A stretch of DNA of 64,000 nt from Trematomus loennbergii (GCA_012861695.1 JAAOOA010000086.1:4237293-4301292); one strand, 5' to 3'. Shown: positions 32,711-50,797, numbered from the stretch's first letter. Notes: generated by a model from the sequence alone, not told the origin. Program-made: numbers and translations.

Positions 32711-34871
32711 TTGTCCAATGTATGTTTTAGTTACATTTCTCTGGTACCAAATGGTGTTTCTATTCCAGGGTACGAACATCTGTATATGTTCTATGCCTAT
32801 TCATAGCAAAACAAGGCAACTGTTCTGTTCACCTGCTGTTCCTGCCTGACTTCCTGCAATGATGTACACCTTTATGTAGTGGGGACCTAAGGGTTTAAGA
32901 CTTCACATCCCCAGTTTGATCCACCTGGGGACCTTTTAGACAAGGTAGACACTTGAAAAGCCTCACAAAAGAAAATGAGGTCTGCACTGTTGCAAATATT
33001 CAGTCATTTCCTCAGGCTTTTGACTTTAGCTTACAGATCATTTCCCAGCTGGAGGAAATAGATTTGTGTTTATTATCTCAGAGGATCAGTGATAAAGAAA
33101 AAACAAACAGATTTCTTGCTTTAAAGCCTGTGCAGGCGCTCAAATAGCCAAACAAACAGAGCAGAGGATTCCTGAAGGACCTGCAGCCTGCTGCCTCCGG
33201 TTGTTGCCACGGTGACAATTTATGTCCTCAGTGACTGATTGATGCAGCGGCCCTGCCCTCGCCTGGGTGTGTGAGCGAGAGAGGATGTAATGAGATGTGG
33301 GTATATATATACAGTGTAATAGCCATGAGATGATGAATGGGTCATAAAAAGACAAGGATAAAAGGAAGTGAATGAAAAATGTGCAGCGTATGAAAGCAAG
33401 ACAAAAAGATGGAAATAGAAGTATGAGAAAGGGAGACTGAAATAAACAAAGAAAAAAAAAATGTGTGACATGGAAAAAAATGTGTGTGTGTGTTTGGCTG
33501 AGGATGCATGCACGTGTGACCCTCCCCTCCCCACAATATCCTTCTCCGTCTGAAGCCCCTCTGCAGCAGCAGCACCGTTACTATAGCAACGGTAACCAGG
33601 CGATGACGCCGGGCATCACTCCCACAAACAGAAGGAAGGCTGAACACACCCAGCTCAGTGAGAGAGAGAGGAGGGGGACGCCGACTGGAGGCACCGCCCA
33701 CAGAGGGCAGGAGGATTATTACATCTATCTTAAAATGATACTGTGTGAATGTTGATCCAGATATTAATCACTGTAATCTGGCCCATTGTATTAATTACTT
33801 TTGTTATAAAACATATTGTCCCAGAAAAAGGATATTACTGTAATTTGAAGACTATTAAATGCTCTCTATTGAATGCACTATAATGTCATTATAATGCCAC
33901 TTCACCCACACAAGGAGCAATGACCTTCTAGTTCTTAAAAATAATCAGACATATTAATTGGAATATGGAAAAAAAAATCCTGAAATACAAAACATAGTGC
34001 TTAAACAGAAAATGCAACTTGAGCACTGTTAATACATTCCTAAAGGTAAGAAAATCCCTACCATCTCAGTCGTGTCTGTATCTTGCACGATAGTGTAGTT
34101 ATCAGGAGCAGCACAGCTGTAACTATTCATCTTTTCCACACTGGCCATGATGAAATCCACTCATAGTACAATGTAAAAGAAAAACTGACAACTTCCACAG
34201 TTTTTACACAAAAAGTCAATTATTTTTGAGACAGACCTAGCTACCTCTTTTCTTTACTGGTTGTGAAGAAATCCACTAATCCCAGTTTCTCCAAGTCCAG
34301 GGTGATGACTTTAAATGTCTTGTTTGTCTGTCCAACATCCAAAGATATTCCCTTTTTTAATATGATATAAACAAAGAAAACAGGACATTAAATTCGCCAT
34401 TTTTGTATGTAAACTACATCGTTGACTAATCAATTCAATGTTGAAAAACAGCTCCAGAACAAAGGTAGTTAACCAGATGTCCACTTCTAGAGATATAGAG
34501 AACTACTTTTGCAGCAACCATAATGTAAGTAAGTTGTTCCTTTTTTAGCTATTCACTGTAGAAAAATGCTTATAAAGTACAAATGGAACTAAAAAACAAT
34601 AAAACCCTGAACAAAATGTGTATTGCTCATTTTTGGCAGTGGCAAAGAAATGTTCATTCATGTCCATAACCTTAGTTTCAGGCCGTAGCTTTCTGTGGAG
34701 CAATCCTGTCCTTACCCTGCGTATCTTAAATCGATACACAGCAGGCAGACAAAAAGAGTTTAAAGTTGTTTGAATTCTTGGATTTTGTGAATTCTGAGTG
34801 AAGATGCCTCAGATGTTTCACTGCAGTAAAACGAAAGCCCCACCCCAAAAACACGAGAGGCTCCCCGCTGA
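32711..34871 (+). other. mtss1 intron 1, distal part
   Basis: No exon is recognised. Short frames here are low-complexity or lack recognisable domains. A brief GA-rich run lies at about 33658-33676. Confidence 0.5.
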
Positions 34872-34879
34872 CATTGAAG

Positions 34880-35203
34880 TAGGGCTGTGCGATTATGGCA
34901 AAAATCATAATCACGATTATTTTGGTCAATAATTGATATCACGATTATTAAAAACGATTATCCATTTACTTTGAAAACATCCATTTATTGAAAAATAAAA
35001 TTGGAACAGTATGTTTTTAACGGTTGATTACCCTGAACTTAAAGTATAATTCAACTGAAAAACCAAAAAAAAAAAAAAAAAAATCACTTTTTTTTTTTTT
35101 TTAATAAAAATAATAATCGTTTTATTTCGATTGCGTTGTTTTAGTAATCGTTGCAAGCCAAAATCGTAATCGAGATTAAAATACGATTAATTGCACAGCC
35201 CTA
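34880..35203. mobile_element. 324-bp hAT MITE
   Basis: The ends are TAGGGCTGTGCGATTAT and AATTGCACAGCCCTA. A perfect 8-bp duplication CATTGAAG flanks it (34872-34879 and 35204-35211). The centre has facing A-rich and T-rich runs at about 35066-35104, giving fold-back potential. Confidence 0.92.
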
Positions 35204-35211
35204 CATTGAAG

Positions 35212-36279
35212 CGTACCCGTTTCTCTGCCCGTGTGTTGGGCTGCAGTAGCTGTGTGTCTCCCTCATGCAGCATGCTTTCTGAACACACATCAGGCACTAC
35301 CGCACTGCAGCCAACCCAGACACTGGACCCAAACTATGTGCATGCCTGGGGGCGCTTGTTTTGCTTCCTTTGGACATGCTGGGGTGGGTGGGGTGTATGG
35401 ATTGGAGTATTGATCGTCTCCTTGTTGTGTGTTGGCTCACTGCTGCATCTGATTTATGTGTTTCAGCCTCAGGATCTTTTTTTATTAGCAAACTTTCTAT
35501 GAAGAGGAATTGCTTTTGGCTATTTTGTAGTTGAGAATGTTTATCTTCAATGTAAATGAATATGAAAGAAAACACAAACTGTGTGTTTGAGAACTGCAAA
35601 CCAAAGAGAGCATGATGGAGGGTATTGGTAGTCTTATTATACCGGGTGTTGCTACTCTCCATGATCTTGGAAGGTTTCGCATATCCAGCTTCTCTGATTT
35701 GGGCAGCCATGTAGGTACATTAGTTGAATATAGGATGAGGAGCACAGTCACCTTTTGAAATGTAAAGATTATCAAAACCTTCAGGAAGTCTTTCTTTTTT
35801 TTACTTTGAAATACATATTTGTGTTTCTTACATTGCTTATTGTGATGAATAAAGTCAGGCTGGTGTTTTTTTTTTTTTTACCTGTGGACTTGTTATTGTC
35901 TCGTGATTAAGTAAGGTACGGCTATTTTAAACAATTAATTAATTAATTAAATGCACAGAACATTACAGTATATTACATTTACATTTACAGAACCATATCG
36001 CCCCCAACCCAGCTCCAAACACACTGACCTGATACGTTTCTTTCAGCACACAAACTGACCTCATTCAAGGATATTTGCCAGACATAATCAATCCACATTG
36101 AAAAGATATTTGGTCAAAGCAACAATTAAAACTACAGTGACACTATTTTAAACCTTCTTTGAAAAAGCATCAACTTGTTAGTTCACAGCTGTGTGTGTGT
36201 GTGATACAATCTGCTAAGAAAAAGTTTGATATCATGGAAAGTTCAATATTCTGATCTTTTTTTCCTCTTTTCCTTTCAG
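35212..36279 (+). other. mtss1 intron 1, end
   Basis: No exon is recognised. The interval ends with a polypyrimidine tract and acceptor TCCTTTCAG (36271-36279). Confidence 0.6.
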
Positions 36280-36341
36280 GGCAGTTACCCTGTGTGGGAC
36301 GACTTCATCAGCAAGGCCAGCAAGCTCCAGTCCCAGCTCAG
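36280..36341 (+). CDS. mtss1: mtss1 coding exon 2
   Basis: It encodes GSYPVWDDFISKASKLQSQL, residues 25-44 of the I-BAR domain. The GSYPVW motif directly follows GDMK in MTSS1 proteins. The acceptor is TTTCAG|GGC and the donor CTCAG|GTACTG. The exon is 62 bp, so codon 45 (Arg) is split with exon 3. The phase matches exon 1 upstream and exon 3 downstream. Intron 2 is about 2.7 kb. Confidence 0.9.
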
Positions 36342-37339
36342 GTACTGGTGGACGTCACACAGAGCAAATGAAGGCATCATTTCCATCACTTTGACAAATC
36401 ATGCGGCACATTTTAGTACACAACACTCAAAAGACACACATGTCAACAACAAATTCAGAAAACAAGACATTTCATAGCCCATGCAAACAGAGGTTTTATT
36501 AGAAAGCTAATGCTAGCTGTGCCAACTTTCTCCATCTAAATTATACATTTTCAAACACTCCTAACTTAAAAAAATTAAAAAGTGGCACATTTTGCGACTA
36601 TCTAGGAATATATTTAAAATAATATTTTTTTAATCCATTGCCATCCATGCAGTTCAAAGTAATCCCAGTGACCGGTTTGAGCGAGTTTATGGCTTCATCT
36701 GCAAACTTCTAGCAACTCTTCGAGCTTATTTAATTGGGTTTGCAACGCTGGTAAAGGCAATATCTTTCAATTGAATGATAATCTAATCATTATCTAAAAT
36801 ATAATCTAATAAAATCATTTTATCTAATGAAATATTCTGAAATGATATGATTGCAATGTTGAAAATAAAAAAAGTTAATGTAAATTAATCTTATTTTGTA
36901 CATATTTATCAGGGCAGCTAATGTTGGGCGTGATGACGTTAAGGAGTCTTATTTAGCCACTTGTTAGCAGCCGCCGTTTTGACGACCTATAAAGCTTCAG
37001 ACGTTCACTATGGGGTTTTTACTTCTTAGAACAAAACGTGAAAATCTTGTAAGCTTCAATAAACCACAAACCTTATTTTGGTTATCAAACTAAAACCCAT
37101 TCTAAAGCCATTGACTTTGAGACGAGGGAGCCAGTAAATGCTAACTAATTTATAGGTTTGGGACTCATTTATGCCATTGCAAAATGTCAAAATGCAAATG
37201 TGTGCACAGATAGTACACACAAGCACACACATGTCAAGAGTCTGTTTAACGTAAGCTCATGAAAATCCAATCGGTCTTCTTCATTAAGTGTTTAAATGTC
37301 ATGCTCACCTCTCCTGCTCTGTCACCTTGCCCTCATCTG

Positions 37340-37379
<40 letters not shown>

Positions 37380-37522
37380 ACGTACGAGTCAGTACACGCA
37401 CACAAACACAGAGAGAAACGTACACATAGAAACTGCAAAAAAACACATTAATTTGTAATGAACAATACTACAGAAACCCACATGAACCTTCCAGCCATTA
37501 ACCACCCATTATCATCCAACTG

Positions 37523-37586
<64 letters not shown>

Positions 37587-39034
37587 CACAACTCAATTAA
37601 CCTTCCGTGGCTGGCAGAGATGAATGATGCCACTATAAAGTCATTATCAGTGAGAGAGGGATCAGCAGCAGCCTCCAGAGATTCTGCACTGGGCCAGAGG
37701 TCAGCAGAGGTCACAGCTGATTACCAACACTGACTGCATCACTCCTCCTCTTCCTCATCAGAGTCCTGTCAAATACTACACATCATCTGCCATTACATAG
37801 AACACACATTTAGATTGACTTTCCATTTCCCTTTTATAGCAAGATCAAGGTAAACCGCAAGATATAGTTACGTGTTGAAGTATGTCCTTATGCATATCAA
37901 AGTAGACATTTTATGCAATGGGACTAATGGTCTTCTCATATGTCCCTTATAAAAGAGGACGTGATGCAAAAAAAAACATTTGGTTTAACAGATGAAAAAA
38001 AAATAAACTACATGCAAATGATATTAAACATGGGGATTACCTGCAGTTAAATGTTTAAAGTAACATACTTTAGTCATCTGTATTTTCATGATTTTGCCCA
38101 TCAGGCAAGTGCAAGAACTAACTAACTAGTTGATTGCAGCTACTGTTAGCAACAGTTAGTGGTTAGCAACACGCTTTCTATCCATCAGGACACTCTGCTG
38201 CTGACATCAGCGGGAAACCCATTCATTTTCTCTGCTGAAATGTTAAAGTGCCGTTAACCTTTACATACTTCTCTCCGGTAAAGGTGGCAGAATTACTCAG
38301 ATTCTTTACTTAAGGAAAAGTAGCATTAACACCTAAGTAAAAGTCCAGTGGCATCACAATATACTACTCATTTTCCAGTATGTCCCATCAGATTTAAAAA
38401 TATAATATTTTTGTATTATAATTATTAATGCATTCACGTCAATGTTGCACATGATAAAGGTGGAGATTATTTGTATTACTTGATATACTGCTGTGTAGCT
38501 TAACCTATAGTAATACATAATGATTTATTAGTTGATTAATTTTCTATATTATGAATTTATACCTGCAAAGTAGCTACAGTATTAACTACATTTGTAAAAG
38601 ACATGTAGTGGAGAAAATATGTAGTAAAGTATAAAGTAGCATAATGGGAAAATACGACTAGTAAAGTACCTAAAAATGTATTTAAATACAGTACTTTATT
38701 AAATGTACTTGTGACATTCCACCACTACTTGCGGGAGACTGTACATGCCACCATGGTTAAATAGTGAAGGAACCGGCGTTAGCAAAGTGAGACTGTACAG
38801 AGATACAGTCTATTCTCCCTATCACAAGTCAGTGTAGCACTTTGGGCTAACTGAGTACCCAGAGCTGTTGTGTAAAAAAAAATGTAACTTTAATATTGTG
38901 CTCTCCCTGAATTGTACACACTAGATGAACCCAAACTAGAATTTTATCAAATGTTCTATGACAGAGAACCTGAATTTAAAATGATATATAAAAGGATATC
39001 TCCTTATCCTAACCTTCCTTTGTGTGTTTCCCAG
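36342..39034 (+). other. mtss1 intron 2
   Basis: It contains two (CA)n arrays, 37342-37377 and about 37526-37582. No other exon is recognised. It ends with GTTTCCCAG. Confidence 0.7.
37342..37582. repeat. Two (CA)n microsatellites
   Basis: Pure CA runs of about 36 bp and 57 bp are separated by about 150 bp of ordinary sequence. The first is followed by the short repeat CGTACGTACG. Confidence 0.9.
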
Positions 39035-39108
39035 GACGACGGTTGTCGCGGTAGCAGCCTTCCTGGATGCCTTTCAGAAGGTGGCCGACCTGGCCACCAA
39101 CAGCCGAG
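39035..39108 (+). CDS. mtss1: mtss1 coding exon 3
   Basis: It encodes TTVVAVAAFLDAFQKVADLA and TNSR after completing the split Arg codon. This is the highly conserved I-BAR helix following KLQSQLR in MTSS1. The acceptor is TTCCCAG|G and the donor CCGAG|GTAAGG. The exon is 74 bp, leaving one base of the next (Gly) codon. The cumulative frame over the three exons is 208 nt. The next exon should begin with residues that complete Gly and continue the I-BAR core. I could not find it, so intron 3 exceeds 24.9 kb. Confidence 0.92.
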
Positions 39109-40245
39109 GTAAGGAAGAAACATCTCCGTCTGTCTGTGTTTGTGTGGAAGTCTCTTATTGGGAGCATTCTTCTTTTGTGTTTTCTGAAAGCTCTTTGAGT
39201 TTCTTACCATCAGAAATGGAAACTGTTGGGGATGAATCTCAATAATTGATGGTAGTTGTACTTTATTGATTGGCTGCTGGATGTCTCAATCAAAGGATTT
39301 TACATTGGATTTTTTTTATATACTTTTGTATGTCATTTTCTCATGCCTGGTTTTAGTGATGGAATTGAACCATACTGACTTAAGGGTATAACAAATATAA
39401 TGCAATTTGTGAAGTTATAACAAACATTAAAGAAGATTGAAGATAAAAGCAACACCTAACACTGCTCTTAATACTAGGACTCGTACAAATCTGAGACTAC
39501 ATTTCCTTGTGTGTGCAGAGTTTCATAAATCTACATTTTTCTGGCAGTTTAAAAGGAATTCATTTGAATTCTCACCTGCGCTCATGTGGCACTGGCATGC
39601 AGACTGAAAGTCATTATATTGCACTCAAATTCAAAAGATTTGAGTAATATCACCTAATGATCTAAATTCAAAAAAGTCCTACTAATGTTGCATAATATCC
39701 AAAAGACCATGTCGAGTACTTTTATATATTTATTGAGTAAAGAAGAGAAGAAACAATACCTATTTGATCACTATGTTTTTGATGTCTAGAGATGATAAGG
39801 AAACTATTCGATACAATGAAACAATATCATTTTTTTAAGACAATTTTTTTGGGGAACCAGCTGTCAACTTGACAGAAAAAGGCTGTTTCTCTGACTTTCT
39901 TTGGGTTTTGGTTGGACATATAAAGTCTTTGAGCAGCTGAGCGGGACATTTCTATATATTTTCCGACATTTAATAGACCCAACGATATTTCCGTGAATCG
40001 AAAAGAAAAATGTCACATTCATTTAAGACGACTGCTTCATGCTTTGTGGTCGTCAGCCACAGGAGGACTCGGTGATCAGTCCTGTTGTTGTGGAGACGCA
40101 GTTTGCACGTTTTCCATTGATTTGTACTTTTCCATTATTGACAAATGATCAGAGGTGGCTGTCTTCCCCAGCGCTGGACTGGAACATCAATAGAGGTCGC
40201 TTCCTGGATTGATTAGAGGAGGCAGGAAGACTTGACGGACAGTTT
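39109..40245 (+). other. mtss1 intron 3, proximal part
   Basis: Starts GTAAGG. No exon or clear mobile element is recognised. Confidence 0.6.
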
Positions 40246-40619
<374 letters not shown>

Positions 40620-41795
40620 CCTGTCGAGGCAGCTCGCAGTCAAATGACAACAGCAGCCGAGGAAACAATCAGTCAAAGCCGCTGTGATTCCGGGCTCTGG
40701 GTCACAGTCGCTCTGTAATTGACTTTGTGTGTGTATGGCGTACACATTATTGGTGTGTACAATAACAGCAGCAAATGCTGTAGAATTATTGGTTCCTTTC
40801 TGCCACGGTTGGGACAATTACAGTTTTTGGAACCACCCCCCCACTGTCCCTACACCTCCTCCACTGAGCTCCTCACCTACCTGCTTTACCTGATGTGTGT
40901 CATACTGTATCATATTATATCAGGTATACTGCAGACTTCTACTGTATTAAACCAGACCACCTACAGTACGTCTTGCCTATCCTAAACATGAGCATAACAA
41001 GTGTCATTATGCTGTAGTCCTTATGAGCAGATGTGTGTTGCAAGGTTGCTTACAGTATTTGCAGAAAACAAACAATTTATAGGTAACCCTTTTTGCTGAT
41101 TCCCACCATCGTAGATTTTGACATTTTCTTTAGCTGTATTACACTGCATGTAACACTCCCTTTTGTATTGATGGGATTTTTACATCAATATATTAAATAC
41201 CTTGTGGTTGTTTATTCATACCCTTCACCCCTTTTTTTTTTAACCAAGTTTCACAAACTCTTGCTCATGAATTAGTAGGCACTTGAAGATATGGGAGATA
41301 TATACAGTAAGTGTTCCCTTACCTGGGGGCCAAGACTCTCCCAAGGGGTCCTAAGATAAGTCTTAGGGCTTAAGAGATCAGAAAGAAAAATTACTTTACA
41401 ATTCAGACTTTTCTCTACAATTTTACTCCTCATACTGTAGCTCCCCGCAGGTGACACACTTCAGGTTTTTTGAGTCGATTGTTTGTACGTCAGTCCCATT
41501 CATGTAAACACAATAACAGGAACGCCTTGAAAGGTCCAGATGGACTCAAGGATCAACTGATTATTTGGTGGTTAAAGGTCCCTGTGACTTCACAAAACAC
41601 TTTATCTGTGTTTACCACTAGTTATGACTATTTACACAAATGTAAAACAAGAAATAGGGTACACGGTGAGGTGAAGACATTTTGGAAAGACATGCATGCA
41701 AACTACAACTTCACTGGCAGAGGTATACAGCCTTGAGGCCGTTACCCTAGTTTAATAATGACATGCAGAGAGTTTCTGTGTAGACATTTCTAAAC
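40620..41795 (+). other. mtss1 intron 3, no feature recognised
   Basis: Ordinary intronic sequence with no supportable ORF or repeat boundary. Confidence 0.5.
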
Positions 41796-41799
41796 TTAA

Positions 41800-42885
41800 C
41801 CTGTTAAGCCCTGAGCCTGTTTTTCAGGTCTCAAGCTCGAAATGACATTCCCAGAACAAATGACTATATCTTCACTTCTAAAAGGGGTAAATTAATAAAA
41901 AGCAATGATACAGCTGTGAGTTGAATGTAAAAAAGTCAGAATCAATATAGATGTTTTTATTTTAAAGTAAATTCAGATTGAACATAGAAAAAATAAATAA
42001 ATTATAGTTTCCTTCCAAAAGAAACCATTACTTATAGTCTAAAGACTAGAGACTAAAAGCTTTAGGAATCCAAATTATAACATATAAGTACCCTGTATCA
42101 AGATTGATGCAAAACAAGTGACATTTGACCTTTTTAGAGAGGTTTAGCAAAAAAAAACACTTCTGGGTCATTTGGGTGGATTTGCCTATCTCTGGAACCC
42201 ATTGGTCGATTTTGGTGATTGACACCTCTTTTGAACCGTTAGAGCCAATAGAATCGATCCACCTACACGTTACCATTGAGGAGTGAGAGTGATGCGCACG
42301 CAGTTTGCCCAAACCGAAAGCTACGTTACGCTCTGAAACTGAAAACTAGCTTATTGATCATAAATATGATGATGGATTATCAGTAATCATTTCAAAGTGA
42401 CACAGAGACATTGGATGAACCTTCAGCAGCGTTTTATGCGTTTATTGCCATTGAACACAACTTTTGATCAGAAAACAGCAAAGGTAAGACGTATTTGCCG
42501 CTTTGGCTACGTAAAGTGGAGTTGCGTGTTGTCTTTGCTGGCTTTCGCTGCCGCGGGTTTTGGTCGCTCAGTGATGATACTTATACCATTGGAATCTTGG
42601 AATCTGTGGAATCGCTTTCATATGATATCTTGTTTGTGCAGATCCGATGAAGTATACAATATTTCAACCGTGAGTTAAGTGCGTTAGCATTCTTTTGTTT
42701 AGTGCTAATTCAGAGGCTCGGCGTTAGACTTGTGTTTTGTTTTGGTAAAAATTGTTCATATCGTCAGGTAGCTGAGTTTCTTCCCGTTAAGTGGGTATGA
42801 CACATTCATAGTTTGTTAAATGTTAAGAAGCCCTCAGTCGCTGTTTCTTGCAAGATGTTGCGGGCACCGGGCTTAGAGTCACAGG
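41800..42885. mobile_element. piggyBac-like MITE, copy 4 (right end decayed)
   Basis: It is preceded by TTAA (41796-41799) and starts CCTGTTAAGCCCTGAGCCTG, as in copies 1-3. Shared interior landmarks include TTGCCATTGAACACAACTTT (compare copy 1 at about 3003). The right terminus near 42870 (GGGCTTAGAGTCACAGG) is mutated and no TTAA follows. Confidence 0.75.
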
Positions 42886-46134
<3,249 letters not shown>

Positions 46135-46280
46135 GGTCCTCAGCAGCTCACAGATGGCCTCCTTTGGCAGCTTGTCCTTTAGTGATATCATCTCAGTCGC
46201 AGGTGAGTGATGTCATATCTGCAGTGTCCACACATGGCAGCATTTTCAGGATAAAAAAATCAAGGTCAGATAGAGGCTCC

Positions 46281-48928
46281 ACCATAGACTGTATATATAA
46301 ATGGACGTAGGGTCCGTGACGTCACCCATAGGATTCTGCAGAGTTGCCGAGAAGCCCTTAGTAGGCGGAGTCGGCCACTAACGGCTCGACAGTGGCGTCA
46401 GAGTTCCACTTCTGCCTGCTCCAAATAAGGGCAAAGAGGCGGAGCCGAGGCGGGACCTGCTGCCTCCGGGCTGGAAGTTCCAGAGCTAGCTCATGCTACC
46501 AAGCTAAGCTAACATGCTCACTATCTGCACACTGCCGTCGCATTTTACGTTTCTAAGGTAAGCGGACATGAGACTATTCAGCAAAACTAGTTTTTAGCAT
46601 AATACTTCAGAATCTTAAAATCCCTTAACGTTTGTATGCAATTGTGCTAAATTAAACACTGGAATCAAGCAAATATTAATATGTTTGCATGACATTAGTT
46701 ATTTATATTTTGCCATCACTTAATTATACGTTTAATACATTTAAGTTAAGCTAAGGTGCATGTGATGATAGCTAGTTAGTGCTCTTACCTGTGAGGCCTC
46801 CTCCAAACAGCATTATAACCAGACTGTATCATTAAAACTACAAGTACCAGTTCTAGGTCCTTGACTTTAGACAAACAATTCAAAAGAAAAATGTATTTAA
46901 AGACCAATCTTTATTTGAAGGTGCCTCTTAACCTGAGATATTAGTTATACAGTAATAGTATTGACAATCTAAAAAAACTGAGCAACTCAACAGTCAACTT
47001 TATATTTCTTATTGTCTAAAGCATTTATTATTTTCATTTTTCCCCTCTCATATTCAGTGTGGACGGATTGAGACAGCGTGGTGTCCAGAGAGCTGCAGAG
47101 ACTTCAGAGAGAAACCTCCGTGTGATGGACGTCCTGTCTGTTGGTTTGGCCGGAGAGGACTGAGGGTCTTTCCTCTGTGAGGAGGACCAGGCCTGATGGA
47201 GGAGCCCATGCATAGCTGATACCACCTGACAGGCCTAGTCTGTCACTTTATTTGACTAAATGTGTTTACTTATACATTTAATAGGTTTACACCTTCTGTC
47301 CATATGTGCTTTTTATTTAAAACATGTTTGATTAACTTTTGGTTCACATTTCAATAAATTGAATTTGTATTTGCACTCCTTTTGTCCATTATTCTTACTG
47401 AAAATGTTAGATTACACATTCACATCCGACTGAAGATTGGCCCCATTTATTTGCGTTGCAAACTCTGCGGTACAAGGTACATGTTGTGAAGCTCATAAGT
47501 GAGGCAAATAGAAATAATCAGCTGATGGAGTGTAGATGTGGAAATAGGTGCATTCGATCAGCTGACTGTGTTTTCACAATAAAAGTAGTTTCTTAGTGAA
47601 TGTCCTGTACTGGTCTTAACATCTCATAACATCAGCTTTTAATTTTCCTCTTGGATGTTCTTCTTGACCCTCAGAGAAGGAGAAATGTTGAGTCGTGTCT
47701 TTCAGGCATGTCCTTTCCTAACAAAAATTACAGGAAACATAAAACATATTATTGCAGAACAAGTGTGTTATTTATGAAAGAGGTGTGTTGTGTTTAGGGG
47801 CTGTAGATATAATTATTTTGTAATTGTAATGTTTTTTTTTATTTCAACAGTGAGCTACAAAGACAATCAGATTATGAATGAACAGTATGAAATTCATCAA
47901 CATTGAAATATATTTTATTATCAAAATAATATTTAACTGTTATTAAAACAAGCTTGCTCTGTTGTCTCACTGAAAGAATAACTTTTACCACGTTTTTACA
48001 GACAATATTGAGAGATAAATAGCAGTTGTCACTATGCGTTAAATATCTTTGCCTTCAATACATTAAATTAGAAAGCTGACAGTCATATTGCTTGTTAACA
48101 TCTAAATGTAACCCTTTGCATGGAAAAAACCCTCAACTTCACTGATGTGTAGGTGATCTAGTATTTAGTATTGTTTAATGGAATGTATATCAGTGTATTA
48201 AAGTCAATACTTCATTTATTTAAACCAATATCTTTCTTGATTCTTTGTACAGTATGAAAAAAGAGTATTTGTACCTGTGCTGAAGTTCACTGCTGTGAGG
48301 AGTCCAGTTCTGTCTCTCACTCTCTGGTCCAGCCTGTCTGCATCACCTGGCACTTTAAACAAACAGATATATATGTAAAGAACCATGTGTACAAACAATA
48401 TAACTTATCTTCTGTTGAACATGTTGGATTGTGTATTGTCCGAGTCAGGGTCCTTTTTATTTTACTGTAACTTTGGAAGTTGTGTTACCAATGCTTACTG
48501 TTTATTTGATACCAATTTGGTAATGCAATTAATAAAAACAACAAGGTTTGGGTTCGTTCTTCAGATGACTGTGACGTTAACGTGTAAGCTCAATAATGAA
48601 CTCCAGCTCAACCAACCATATTGTAATATCTAAGTAATCATCTTGAAATATGACATTAATAATTGTAATATACACACATCTTATTGTGAGGTTGATTTCA
48701 CATACACTACTTCGACGTTAGCTTGTCTACATACTTGAGCATAGCCAATTTAAATTAACCTTAGCGATGCATACAGTTCCTACCTACATAATAAAATATC
48801 TCTCTAAGTTACAAGGATGACCTTATTTTATCAACCTCAAACAGAAGCCTTTTGTTCTACAGTATTATCCCACTTAACGCTTAACACTTGTCTATTTCGT
48901 TTTAACCTTTATATATACAGTCTATGGT
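46281..48928. mobile_element. Element with 21-bp ACCATAGACTG termini
   Basis: ACCATAGACTGTATATATAA at 46281 is matched by its reverse complement ending at 48928. The perfect inverted repeat is 21 bp. The interior holds no recognised transposase. Fish repeats with CATAGACTGTATAT ends are common, and the sequence at 49400-49640 also looks repeat-like, so the true element could extend further right. No target duplication was found. Confidence 0.55.
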
Positions 48929-50797
48929 TTTAAGTTAACTTGGAGGCTAAGATTAGCATCGTTAGCACCGATGTAGCTACCACTCGCTTACACGCTAACC
49001 CAAGCCTTAACATTCATTACGTAGCTGATTAAATCATAAACACATAAATAAAGTACTCGAATTTCACTTACCGCAAAACTTCATGCACCGTCTGTTTTAA
49101 CCGCAGAGCGAGTCACAATAGTCCGATATATAAGCATGAAGAACAAACAAACACGGCCGGGGTCAAGTTGTGTTCCCTGGATGAACTGAGCAGGCAGAGT
49201 CCCTGTAGCTTCACGGAGACGGAGCAGCTAGCAGAGAGACAAGAAGCTAACAGCAGCAGTCACTTGACAGAGCTGTCACTCAATGTGACCACGCCCTAAT
49301 TTATGCAAAAACTTTAAGACCTAATATAAATAAAAGGGTCATGTTAGAAAACAATTCACTCACAGATTCATAATCATGAAGGTGGAATCTAACTATATCA
49401 TAATAATATTTATTGCATCCAGGGCTAGAAACGTTTTTTTTCTGCTGTGAAATTGGGCATTTTAACATGGGGGTCTATGGAAATTGCTCCTTTCTGCAGT
49501 CATCGCCTATCGGCCAATATATGAACTGCAGTTTGTGGCACTTCCGTATTGGCGTCCCGGCTCTTCCCCAGAGTTTGCCGCTTGGGCTCCACACATAAAC
49601 TTTCCCCTCAAAAATAAACACACTGACATTTTAAGCCAACCTGGTCTCACCAAAATACGTGAAATGAACACGACTCCTTAACACTGCATTACGTGGTGGA
49701 GACACAAAATCTATGGAAATTACGTGTCGGCACCACGGAAACAACCCCAATGTAAAGTGAATGAGGATCCTTTTTCGTGGTGGACACACACATTTCTGCA
49801 ACGTCCCGCAGTGAGCTTAATGTTGTTTTCTACTCTATAAAACGTTTTTAAAATCTACTTTATTATGGAGGTTATTCCCTATCTTTATTCAAGAGCATGT
49901 TCTTTCAATTTGAGAGCATAATTTATTGATTTCGCGTTCAGATTTTGTATTTCTTTCCTGTCCTTGCGCTTAGATTTGCTCTGCTTCTGCTCAAACTGTA
50001 CGCTTGCACTCAGATATATTGCTGCTTGCACAGATTTCTTGTTTTCCAGTTTAAAACCTTCTCCTTGCACTCAGGCTGCTTCTGTGCGCTGACTGCGCTC
50101 GTCAAATTTGCTCTCAGATTTCTGCTCTGCGCTTGGATATTTTCTGTGCAAAAACCATTTCAAAATCCCTCAACCAATAGGAGGCCAGGTGAAGTGTCGT
50201 CTTGCTGGCGCGTTCGCTTTACTTATGAGCGTCCCGTAAGGGACTCTTTAACCAGGTTTATAAACTCCCTCCACGGCTTTATTAAATGTAGCCTACTTCA
50301 CTTGCTTTATTTATGACTTTTTATTTGAATGGTACTATTAACGTTAACTTTACTTCCTGCAAACCAGGTTGTTTTAAGCTGAATCATGCGGATTCCTCTC
50401 ATAAATACTCTCTCATTGGAGCCTGTGACATAAGATTTTCATCGTCATAACTACACTGTAGCTATGTTTGTATGACAAAATAAAAACCTTGAACCTTGAA
50501 TCATTGTTTCTGCTTAAAATCTGATGAACCATGTTTGGTAATTTCGAATAATTGATGCAGACAGACGGCAAATGTTAACGGTGCTTTTCCAAATATATTC
50601 CTAAAATGCTGAGGACTAACAGGAAACCACCTGTTTCAGGTCAATGCATGTTAACATCACAATGTCTGTGTTAACCACAAAGGCTGGCATGATATCGGAT
50701 ACATAAAAAGTTACCAAATCAATGCGAGAATTTGAACATGACTGTACTTGTTTATGTCCCAGGTACTGTCAGGGCTTGAGGTAATGGCATCCAATTG
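48929..50797 (+). other. mtss1 intron 3, probable diverged repeats
   Basis: About 49437-49560 (CATTTTAACATGGGGGTCTA) and 49900-50200 look like dispersed fish repeats by style, but I cannot define boundaries. No exon. Confidence 0.35.

Noticed and set aside
46155..46202. Exon-like segment MASFGSLSFSDIISVAG with an AG before and GTGAGT after
   Set aside because: It does not match the expected next part of the MTSS1 I-BAR domain, lies directly after a (GT)n array, and has no other support.
47034..47230. Possible exon with an AG acceptor (TATTCAGTGTGG)
   Set aside because: It lies inside the ACCATAGACTG-ended element, the frame is short, and it has no similarity to MTSS1.
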